Shown here piece by piece: positions 1-9,576 of a DNA stretch of 64,000 bases (position 1 is its first letter; each line of letters opens with the position of its first letter). The translations under genes were made by a program, and so were the position numbers. Below the pieces are notes generated by a model. That model made no database searches. It saw nothing but the letters and a program-made list of their open reading frames with translations, and was not told the DNA's origin. The DNA comes from Whitmania pigra (taxonomy: Eukaryota > Annelida > Clitellata > Hirudinida > Haemopidae), in assembly GCA_021613335.1 (NCBI GenBank), contig JAJTWR010000053.1, positions 262,001 to 326,000 on the forward strand, read 5' to 3'.

Positions 1-124
1 GTTTTCTTGATTCGCTTGAAAGTTAGTTGTTGGTCTTGTTAGAGGTCCTTAAAGGCCCTTTGACCAACTTTGAAAATAAATAAAAATAATATAATATAAA
101 AAACAAAACAAAATAACACTTATT

Positions 125-290
125 CTGCCAGATACATCGTCGTCCAACAAACGACCGTTGATACATGGTGGCTATTTATGTGTCTGTCAATTTCATGTTT
201 GTGGTGATTTTTGAGCATTGGCTTAGTTCATGTTGTGCTGTTTTTAATAATGTATTATGTTTTTCAACAGCCATTGAATTGACAACTTGC
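125..290 (+). pseudogene. decayed fragment of PAN/F5-8C gene, last exon
   Basis: This stretch resembles the 3' end of the last exon of the intact gene at 3045-4479: the part that there encodes RYVTV, then GGYLSLCEF, then VFGDF and stop. Small indels break the frame, so no open frame spans it. It has no upstream exon in the window and is best read as a relic of local duplication. Confidence 0.6.
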
Positions 291-675
291 TCTTCTTATG
301 ATGTAATAAAAGTTTAAAATAACACATTTGAAGCGGTTTTGGTATATTGTGAACTTATTAATCCAAAAGTCCGTTTTCTCAATAATGGCACCATTTTTAT
401 TCTTTAAAAATGCATTCATATTCATATAAAGTATGCAACGGGAATAAGGTTTAAAATATATTATTGCTATAATAATATTTTTTTTTGTTATTAAGTGACA
501 ATAAACTGCACTTATAATAATAAATCAATAAATTTAAAATTATCGTCTAGTAACAATTTTGGTCGAAAACATTCTCGGACCACCAAAGAAATTTCTTTGC
601 AACGACTGGCAGGAGGATGTCATGAAAGGAAAAAATTAATGAAACAATGGAATGGCGTGATGGTAAATGATAGAG

Positions 676-905
676 CAGACTATTCAAGTTTATGCCAATT
701 ATTTGAATTTTTTCCCTTACATAATAAATTAATTATAATGGCAATAATCTTCGCACTCATTACCGTTCTATTATGGGTTTGAAGTTTATTGTCAGGTAGG
801 CACTCTCTTTGCCAGATACGTTATCTTCCATCAAATGCCCATTGATCCAATACGTAGAGGTTATTTGTGTCTTTGTGAATTTCAAATTTTTTTGAATTTT
901 TGACG
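676..905 (+). pseudogene. fused, decayed copy of PAN/F5-8C gene
   Basis: The first part matches the end of exon 1 of the intact gene (the SLCQLF region). It is joined directly, with no intron or middle exons, to a match of the last exon (FEVYCQ, then ARYV, HQMPIDP, YLCLCEFQ and stop). The splice sites and the F5/8C core exon are missing, so a deletion appears to have fused the gene's two ends. Upstream sequence (560-670) recurs at 1680-1790 and, more weakly, at 2500-2600, which marks repeated duplication of the unit. Confidence 0.65.
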
Positions 906-1440
906 AACTAGGGTTATATTAAGCTATTTTTTTTATAATATGTTTCTTAATAATAAGTTTAAAATAACATCTTTGAATCACTGTTTGTAGATTGTAGATT
1001 TATCATTATCAAGTAGAATTTAGATTTTAGGCTTGTGGTAATTTTCAAAAGTCTGTTTTCTCAATGTAAACATTTTATGCTTTAAAAATATTCAACCTTT
1101 TGCCTAATCTTTGGAGTATACCGCATTTATTGAACTATTGATTTACAAGATACAACGAGATCTGAATGTATCCTCGCTTTACACTTGGCATACTATTTAA
1201 TATGTGAACTTTGACCCGTTTTTGTTTTTTTGTGATTGTTGTAACGATTTCGAGTAGAGATTTACAGTTGCTGCAAGTGCTTTTTTTTCCATTATATTAA
1301 AAGTTATTCTGCCTTGTTTGGTCACGAGTTGTCTGTTTTCAAAATCAACATACAAATACAACAGTAATATCTAGTGAAACTTAACTAAGTCATAGTAATT
1401 AAAGTTAATTAAATTAAATAATAATTAAAATAATATCTCA
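905..1440. repeat. direct repeat, copy 1 (partner 4985-5480)
   Basis: The sequence after the fused pseudogene recurs after the intact gene. Shared landmarks are a motif near 1010-1065 found again near 5090-5145, and TGTGAACTTTGACCCG at about 1202, found again at about 5274. The copies are diverged with small indels. The repeat shows that whole gene-plus-flank units were duplicated. Confidence 0.7.
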
Positions 1441-1888
1441 CAACAAACTGAACGCCCTCGAGTAGTGGCTTTAAACAAATGGTAGATCGATTGGAAAGTG
1501 CTTTCACCTACTGCGTTCGAAAAACCTGATAAATACAAACGAAAATAAAAAAAATTTCTACAAACGTTAGAGGAACTGTTTTGGGACAATTAACAGGAAA
1601 TGGCATAAATAACGAAATACATCCGACTGGAAGTGAATAATCGCTCTTTTCCTTGATATTATTCCAGATACGTTTTTGTGAAATTCTCGGACCACCAAAG
1701 AAATTTCTTTGTAACGATTGGCATGAAAATGTCATGAAAGAAAAATTAATGAAACAATGAAATGGCGGGATAGTAAATAATAAAGCAGACTAATCGATAA
1801 TGTCCCAACCAACTTATTGTGTCTCACGATGCAAATTTGTGACAGAAAAATATTTTTTAAATTACGATTTCAAATATTTAATTTAATT

Positions 1889-2256
1889 ATGTATGTTCAA
1901 ACGATTTGTAATATATTTCTGTTATCATTCGTAAATGCCCATATTGTCTGGGCATTGCAGAATTCTAGAAAATTTAGAAAAATATTTGACTGCCAAGGAA
2001 ATCCTTGGTTTTCTGAAGGAATTCCATTTGACAGTGAAAAAGGCATCGATAACTGTAAGGGTTGCGCTTTTCATTGTATCAGAAGAGCATCTTGCGTCAG
2101 TTTCAACTACAAGTTTATGCCAATTATTTGATTTTTTACCTTACATAATTAATAGAAACAATCTTTGCACTCATAGTTTTTCAGGTTCAGGAAAACCCAG
2201 GTTTTCATTCACTCTCATTTTCCATTTGTGAATTTCAAGTATTTGGTGATCTTTGA
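1889..2256 (+). pseudogene. truncated paralogue of PAN/F5-8C gene
   Basis: A start codon at 1889 opens a signal-peptide-like stretch and a PAN-like segment closely similar to the intact gene at 3045: FDCQGNPW, PFDSEKGIDN, CAFHCIRRA, SCVSFNY. A deletion of about 11 bases after SFNY, relative to the intact gene, shifts the frame and removes WRTT. Soon after, the sequence jumps to the end of the last exon (CEFQVFGDL-like, then stop). The middle exons are absent. It could make at most a short secreted peptide. Confidence 0.65.
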
Positions 2257-2970
2257 CTGTGAACTTTAGTCGTTACATTATTTTTAATATTATATTATTT
2301 TTTCAACAGACACCAAATTTACTTTTCTTGTGGTTTAATAAAAATTTATTTTAAAGCTTTTGAAACGCTTTTAAAATAATAACTTCCAAAAAAGAGATCG
2401 AATTAGACAAATGGTATATCGATTAAACAGTGCTCTCATTTACTGTTTGAATATATTCGAATGAATACGGCTCAACCAAATCTGATTAACAAAAACCTTC
2501 TCGAAACAACAAAGATATAGTTTTGTAACGACTGACAAATAAATGGCATGAGAACTTCTCGAGAGACAAAGTTATAAAATAATGGAATGACATGTAACCA
2601 AGCTCTTAAGCAAGTATTCAATATCCAATGATTACTACCAAACCTACTTATTATTTTGAAAAACTTCTGTTTTAATGATGATAATCAAGTGCAACTTGAG
2701 CTTTTAAAATTCGCGGCCAATTAGCGGCGTAAAAATTAACTAAATAATGGAATGACATGATAAGAACGCTTAAGCAAATTATTCAATATTCTTTTAGAGT
2801 GTCCAAGCCAATTTATTGTTTGCGAAAGTTTCATTGTTAGTTCATGCCATTAAGGGTTTTCCAATTACAATTTGTGCTTTCAAAACACGCGGCGACCATA
2901 AATGCTATCTATTCTTTGGATGAATAGATGATCTGTGGCTGGCACGCAATGCACATCAACTAGTTTGATT

Positions 2971-2976
2971 TATAAA
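2971..2976 (+). promoter_or_regulatory. candidate TATA box of PAN/F5-8C gene
   Basis: TATAAA lies 69 bases before the start codon at 3045, a spacing suited to a short 5' UTR. It is inferred from sequence and position only. Confidence 0.45.
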
Positions 2977-3044
2977 GGCAAAGTATGTCACGTCGGTAAT
3001 ATGTGACAGAAAAATATTTGTTAAATTGCGATTTTAAATAAATT

Positions 3045-4479
3045 ATGTATGTTCAAACGATTTTTAGTATATTACTGTTAACATTCATAACTGCTCATAT
3101 TATCTGGGCATTGGAGAATTCTGGGAAATTTAGAAAAATAATTGATTGCCAAGGAAATCCTTGGTGTTCTGAAGATATTCCATTTGACAGTGAAAAAGGC
3201 ATCGATAACTACAAGCGTTGCGCTTTTCATTGCATCAGACGAGCACCTTGCGTCAGTTTCAACTACTGGAGAACCACAAGTTTATGCCAATTATTTGATT
3301 TTTTACCTTACATAATTAATGGAAGCAATCTTTGCACTCATTACCAGGTATTCATTCAGTTGATATTTTAAACGTTTTATACATTTTAAGTATTACGTCC
3401 TTATATGACTAAAAACACTTTTTAAAATCCCGCAGTCTGATCCAAAAATTCGTTATTTAAAAAGTAAGAAAATTTATACTTCAATAATTACTTTTTTTAA
3501 TTGGAGTATAATCATTATCCATGAGGATTTTAAAGGCTTTGAAGCCGTTTCTAATAAAATAAAAACCTTAGAAAGTTATTGTATTATAAATATGCAGATA
3601 AGTTTCCATCTAATCAATTATTTGTTTTAAAATATTATGCCACAGATACATAATTTTCAAAAAGTAATTAATTGAATTTGAAACAGCTGAAAACTTGGCT
3701 GAATACCGCCAAACTTGCCAAAGTTCAACGTACTTGATGGGAACAAAACTCTCGTCTTCTGGGTTGGCCGTTGATGGCCTGTTTCTAACAGACGCAGATG
3801 CAGGTTTTTGCACTCATACTAATCAAGGTGATTCTGGAAATAACTGGTTCATGGTGGATTTGGTGTACACTGTCAAGATCATCTACGTGCGCATCTTAGC
3901 CAGGAAGGCAAACAATTTAGATAGTGAGTTTTGCATCTAATTAAATAATTGTTTTTAAATCAGGATCAATATGCTGAGCAATTCACTTAAGGCATGCGTT
4001 TTATGCACAACCATCGAGAATGCTCGTTCAAGTAAATTATGTAATAAACGACCAAAATGAGCAGAATTACTTATTTACTTTTGCACCGGTCAAAGACCAT
4101 TCTATATGAATATTTTGTCGTTAATCTGTTGAATTTTTAAATATTAATTCAATAATTAAAAGTTAAAAACAACAAACATAAATAAACAATGACAATAATA
4201 AAAAATAATAATATATTCAACTAAGATATTAGATACAAAAATCTTACGATTGGAACAACGAATGATTCCTGGTTGATTAAGACACCCAGCAGAACACCCA
4301 TCAACTACCCCATATGTGGCATCTACCTGGGACCTCTTCCCGATGCTAATTGGTTTGAAGTTTATTGTCAGGCTGGCACTCCCTCTTCCAGATACGTTAC
4401 CGTCCATCAAATGCCTGTTGATCCGCAATATGGTGGTTACTTGAGTCTCTGTGAATTTCAGGTTTTTGGTGATTTTTGA
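3045..4479 (+). CDS. secreted PAN + F5/8 type C (F-type-lectin-like) protein
   Basis: Four exons join in phase: 3045-3347, 3436-3463 (a 28-base microexon), 3687-3923 and 4226-4479, giving about 273 residues. The first ~22 residues form a hydrophobic signal peptide (IFSILLLTFITAHIIWA). Residues ~35-100 look like a PAN/apple module, with a Cys pattern around CAFHCIRRAPCVSFNY and LCQLFDF. Exons 3-4 form an F5/8C discoidin fold of the F-type lectin kind: SSGLAVDG, CTHT, NNWFMVDL, then CGIY, FEVYC, RYVTVHQ, YLSLCEFQVFG. Family knowledge suggests secretion and sugar or surface binding, perhaps in defence. I could not confirm the His-Arg-Asp fucose motif, so lectin activity is inference. A TATA box lies at 2971 and a possible AATAAA at 5038. 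Three broken copies lie upstream. Confidence 0.8.
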
Positions 4480-4520
4480 CGAACTAGGGTCATATTACGA
4501 TATTTTTTATAATATTGTTG

Positions 4521-4830
4521 TTTACGCTGTTTTTGAGATTAATTAAGTTTATATTGCTAAAATAATTAAATTTATATTTAACTATATTTGGTATATTTTT
4601 CGTGCACCTGTATTGTTGCTATATAAAGCATTCTCGCTAATCACCTGACAAACAGCTAGAATCATATTCATATTGTTGTAAACTTAGTTTTTGGAAATTA
4701 ATTAAGTTTATATTGCTAAAATTATTAAATTTGTATTTCATTATATTTGGTATCTCTTTCGGGCACGAGGTATCTCAATTAATGCTGTGGAAAGCATTCT
4801 CGCTAATCACCTGACAAACAGCGATAATCC
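4521..4830. repeat. two-copy tandem duplication, ~166-bp unit
   Basis: Two adjacent similar segments share CTAATCACCTGACAAACAGC at about 4637 and again at about 4803, with matching AT-rich sequence before each. They lie in the 3' flank of the PAN/F5-8C gene. Confidence 0.7.
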
Positions 4831-4984
4831 AGACAACTCAGAAGCCCAAATATCCATTTGCATCCTTAAGTACCTCAATTCTTTAACATTAAACTTTTGT
4901 TATTCAGTTCCGTTAACTGAATACTTGCTCTACTAAACTTATTAGTTAACTTACTTATTTGCGGACTCCCGGGTTATTTCAATA

Positions 4985-5480
4985 TTATATGTTTCTCAAT
5001 AAGACACTGAATTTACAACTTTCTTTACTTATGATGTAATAAATGTTTAAAATAACACCTTTGAATCACTTTTGTAATTTTATCAATATCAAGTAGAATT
5101 TAGATATTAGGCTTGTAGTAATTTTCAAAAGTCTGTTTTCTCAATGGAACAACTTTGCTATAAATATATTCAACTTCTTGACTAATCTCTGGAGTATACT
5201 GCATTTATTGCAACAATTGATTTACAACAAGATGTGAATGTAATCGCGTTTTACACTTGGCGGACTATTTAAGATGTGAACTTTGACCCGTTTTTGTTTT
5301 TTGTGATTATCGTACCGTATTCGAGTGGAGATTTGTAGTTGGTTCAAGTGCATTTCTTTTCCATTATATTAAAAGTCATTCTGCCTTATTTGGTTGAGAG
5401 TTGTTTGCTTTCAAAATCAACATACAAATACAACAGCAACACCTAGTGAAACGTAACTAAGTCATAATAATTAAAACTGT
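4985..5480. repeat. direct repeat, copy 2 (partner 905-1440)
   Basis: Diverged copy of the block at 905-1440. It carries the same landmarks in the same order and a possible polyadenylation signal AATAAA at 5038. Confidence 0.7.
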
Positions 5481-5965
5481 ATATTAAGCTAATATTGATA
5501 ATAATATTATTAATAATAAATAGTGGATAATAAATAGGATATAAAAGTTCACGAGGTTGAAGAGAAGTTTAATTCCTTTATTTCTTCCAAAGATGTTAAT
5601 GTTTTTGAAACGAGGATTAAAAAGCTCACAAGTAGATTCACAAATGTTAAATGTAATGATGGTGACTATTTATTTTTCAATTTTTATTATTCCACACAAA
5701 AATCGGGACAGGACTTTCCGGTACCCCTAATAATACTACTATATTTTTCTTTAATTGAACAGAACGAGAAATAAACAACATAAAATATTTGAAAAACAAA
5801 ATTATGCTTACTCAATGATTGATCCTAAGAAATTACTATACGCTCTCTGGCCAATCCATACCATATTTAAAAATCCATTGAATTGTGACTACTATTACGG
5901 CATTTTAATTCATTTATTTATTAAAATTGAATAATAATTATTATTATTTTAAAAATTTAATAACA

Positions 5966-6064
<99 letters not shown>

Positions 6065-6830
6065 CGGCTGTTCATTACAGGAAAATTGTTATGTGATTCT
6101 TTTCCTTTAAAAAAAAAGTTAATATTTGTTACTTGAACAAATTAAACCTGTGTTACCATTTTTATTTATTACAATGATTATTAATACAATCTTATTACAG
6201 TTGCAACAATTATTAACACATAATAATACATGTTAAATAGAATAAATAAGTAAATACTAAAAAAAATGAACTATTATGGCTTAATATCTTATAACTAGAA
6301 TTTACGATTTTAGAAAACTAATGGTGGTTGTTCATAGCAAGAGAGTTGTTATGGGATTCATTCGTTCCTTTGCAAAAAAAAAGTTAATGTTTATTACTTG
6401 TACAAATTAAACTTGTGTTACAATTTCTGTTTATTACAATTATTATTATTATTATTACAATCTTTTTACAATTGCAACAGTTATTAACACATAATAAAAC
6501 ATATTAAAATGAATGAATAATAAATTAAAAAATTAAAGAAATGTTATGGTTTAACATCTTATAACTATATATTTGCGATATGTAATTATTCTGAAATTAT
6601 TTCATTATTTTTTGCAGTTTGAACAAGTGCTTTTTTAACTGCAACCTTTATGAATGCTGAACACGTCTTTGAAACATTGAAATCGATGCTTCGAAATTAC
6701 TTTTTAATGGACAGCTTCAATCAAGCGTGTAACACCATGGGGCTGGTATATTGATTACCCAGTCTGAATTTATATTTCCATTATACTGCAACTGAATAAC
6801 ATTTAAATTTTTGCAGTGCATTGACCCAAA
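5481..6830. other. intergenic, AT-rich, with (TTA)n
   Basis: No gene is recognised. It contains a (TTA)n microsatellite at about 5966-6060. Two diverged copies of a ~280-bp segment also occur: the sequence from about 6060 (GGCTGTTCATTACAGGAAAA) resembles that from about 6320, and both continue into matching AT-rich DNA. Confidence 0.5.
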
Positions 6831-6835
6831 ACGGT

Positions 6836-6842
6836 TATAAAA
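6836..6842 (+). promoter_or_regulatory. TATA box of lysozyme gene 1
   Basis: TATAAAA lies 48 bases before the most upstream start codon at 6890. The paralogous gene has the same motif 60 bases before its start, which supports a real core promoter. Confidence 0.6.
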
Positions 6843-6889
6843 TCTGAAGTTCTTCATACTATCTTATCCCGATTTGAGTTCTCATTGCT

Positions 6890-7835
6890 ATGATGAAATA
6901 CGCCATCTTGGTCGCCATCTTGGTTCTTTACGGTTGGTTGATTTTGTTAGTTCAAATGGTTTTGTAGCTATATGTGTAAAATTTTTAGAATGCCGTTTAA
7001 AAGCCATTGAAGGGTAGCCAAACCTGCTGCAAAGATACCTTAGTTAAATTTCTAAAAAAGTTGCAATCTTTAGGCAGGATCCACTTTGATTTAATAACAA
7101 ATTAACGTAATATTTTAATTTATTATTTTATTATCTTAACGTATATTTTTAATATTCATTCAAATAAAAGTTACTTTTTAAATTTCCAAGCCATCAACGT
7201 CGCCATCGGCCAGGTTCCAAGAAACTGCTTGAGATGTATCTGTCAGGTGAATTATGCATTTCATGCATCTTCGTAATGAAATTATAAGCGAACAAATTGC
7301 ATAAATAAAAACAACTTAATTTGACCTATCTGTAAAGAGAGTTCATCAGGTTTATGTTTATAGTTTTACGTTTTCCACAGGTGGAGGGATGTGAGGGAAG
7401 ATGCGTCATGGACGGGGGAAGTCTGAGCTGTGGCCCTTACCAGATCAAGGAGTCCTACTGGATCGACTGTGGCAGACCTGGAGGAAGTAAGGAACTATAA
7501 ACATTTTAGCCTTTTAGCCAAATTAGCTTTAGACCTGTAACTATTACCTAATTTTTATCATAACACCTTTGTGAATACCTCTATTAATCTATTACAATGA
7601 TTAATCAAATGAACTTGTTTCCACTTTTTTTCTAATAGGCTGGAGGCAATGTGCAATGTCCATGGATTGCTCTGAAAGGTGTATCCATGCCTACATGAGA
7701 AGATACGCCGAAAGTTGCACTAGAGGACGCCAGCCCGGCTGCCAAGATTATGCCAAAATCCACAATGGAGGACCGTTGGGGTGCAGAAGTTCAAGCAACA
7801 CCTACTGGGACAGAGTCAGAAGATGTCTGAACTGA
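6890..7835 (+). CDS. invertebrate-type (i-type) lysozyme, gene 1
   Basis: Four exons join in phase: 6890-6932, 7191-7246, 7381-7486 and 7639-7835, giving about 133 residues. Residues 1-~17 are a signal peptide (MMKYAILVAILVLYA). The mature protein has the destabilase/i-type lysozyme signature: CLRCICQ, then SLSCGPYQIKE, YWIDCG, CIHAYMRRYA, CQDYAKIHNGGP, YWDRVRRC. Family knowledge says these enzymes cleave peptidoglycan using a Glu and an Asp, and some also cleave isopeptide bonds. The likely pair here is E35 and D44. The loop between them (EGCEGRCVMD) is three residues shorter than in gene 2, which could affect catalysis. Two adjacent ATGs could start it. AATAAA at 7932-7937 follows. Confidence 0.92.
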
Positions 7836-7931
7836 ATAAGAATAATTTCCATTCCAGTCAGCCATCTGAACTGATGTTTGAAATTCTAAATTTAAGAGAC
7901 ATTTCCACAGAAAGATTTTTGTTGAATTTGT

Positions 7932-7937
7932 AATAAA
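7932..7937 (+). promoter_or_regulatory. polyadenylation signal of lysozyme gene 1
   Basis: AATAAA lies 97 bases after the stop codon of the lysozyme, in an AT-rich 3' UTR. Confidence 0.6.
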
Positions 7938-8817
7938 TTATTGCAATCGGACTTAAACTTTTTAATTTTTCAAGCAGAAATAACGTGTAGTAATTAATCT
8001 TGACATTTCAAAACAATTTACAAATGAACTTTTCACATCAACCAATATAATTATAAATACAAATGCATTAAATGGCATTTCGTGGAATTAGTCATGACAT
8101 ATCATTTTTAAATATCTCATAAAAAATTGCAATATTACATTGAATAATTATTAAACTTATTGAAATAAAATTAATAATAAAAATGTTTTTATTAATAATT
8201 TATTAATAATAACAAATTATTAATAATTTTATTAATAATAACAAATGTTTTTATTTCTTCTCAAACATAAATATTAATTCATTGATACCATTCCTATCTT
8301 TTCCATTAATCTTACCAAAGGAACTAAACAAAGTCTTTAAAATTCAAATAACCAGTTTATAACCACGTTCCAATTAAAATTATTCAGCAATCACGTGATT
8401 GGAACTTGGTTATAATGGGACTTTGTTATCACTTTTTATCAATTTTTTATTTCTTATATTTTTTGAGTCGAAAAAAGAAATTAAGATTATGTAATAATAA
8501 AAAGTCCGTAAGAAAACATTCTTACATAATTAATGGCTCGTATAGAAATTTTCAGAAAATAATATAAAATCCTAGGAGTGACAACATTAAATTTTAATTA
8601 AATAAAAATTAATATAAAATCAAATAATACTTACAAATTATTAAATTAGAGTTACATTAAAAGATGGAATTCTGGCTCCTCATCTCAACCAATCATGGAA
8701 TCCTGGAACTTTGCAGAACCATTTGAAGAAGTAACTCTTGATGAAATCATTTGAAAATCCAATGAACTAAAGGTGCTCTTACAAATCAAGACACCATACA
8801 AATTAATTTCTGATTAT
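7938..8817. other. intergenic, no gene seen
   Basis: AT-rich DNA with no coding signal. A run of short TTATTAATAA-type repeats sits at about 8170-8245, and an inverted pair around 8350-8420 shares CCAATCACGTG/ACGTGATTGG-like words. Confidence 0.4.
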
Positions 8818-8835
8818 TAATATTATTATTATTAA

Positions 8836-8872
<37 letters not shown>

Positions 8873-9345
8873 GTTATTGTTATTGTTATTGTTTATTGTT
8901 ATTGTTATTGTTTTGTTATTGTTATTGTTATTGTTATTGTTATTGTTTTTTGTTTTGTTATTGTTATTGTTATTGTTATTGTTATTGTTATTGTTATTGT
9001 TATTGTTATTGTTATTGTTATTGTTTATTGTTAGTTTATTGTTATTGTTAGTGTTATTTGTATTGTTATTGTTTATTGTTATTGTTATTGTTATTGTTAA
9101 TTGTTTTATTGTTATTGTTATTGTTATTGTTATTGTTATTGTTATTGTTATGGTTATTGTTATTGTTTATTGTTCTTGTTATTGTTATTGTTATTGTTAT
9201 TGTTTATGGTTATTGTTATGTGTTATTGTTATTGTTCTTGTTTTCTTGTTATTGTTATTGTTATTGTTGATTGTTCTTGTTATTGTTATTGTTCTTGTTC
9301 TTGTTCTTGTTCTTGTTATTGTTCTTGTTGTTGTGTTGTTCTTCT
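8818..9345. repeat. (TTA)n followed by (TTATTG)n microsatellite
   Basis: About 50 bases of TTA repeat pass into roughly 450 bases of TTATTG hexamers, with variants TTCTTG and TTTATTG. Long apparent open frames here (runs of L, V, I) are repeat artefacts. The block adjoins the TTC-rich tail of the LINE. Confidence 0.9.
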
Positions 9346-9442
9346 TATTCTCTTCTTCTTCTTCTTCTTCTTCTTATTCTTCTTCTTCTTATTCTTACTT
9401 CTTCTTCTTCTTATTCTTCTTATTCTTATTCTTCTTCTTCTT

Positions 9443-9473
<31 letters not shown>

Positions 9474-9576
9474 TTCTTCTTCTTCATCTGTTCCCCGCCC
9501 CCCAACCTCTCCCCGCACCCCGTCGCGGTGAACGTTCGCCTTCGGGCCCCCTTCCAGGGTCCCCACGAAATTCCCC

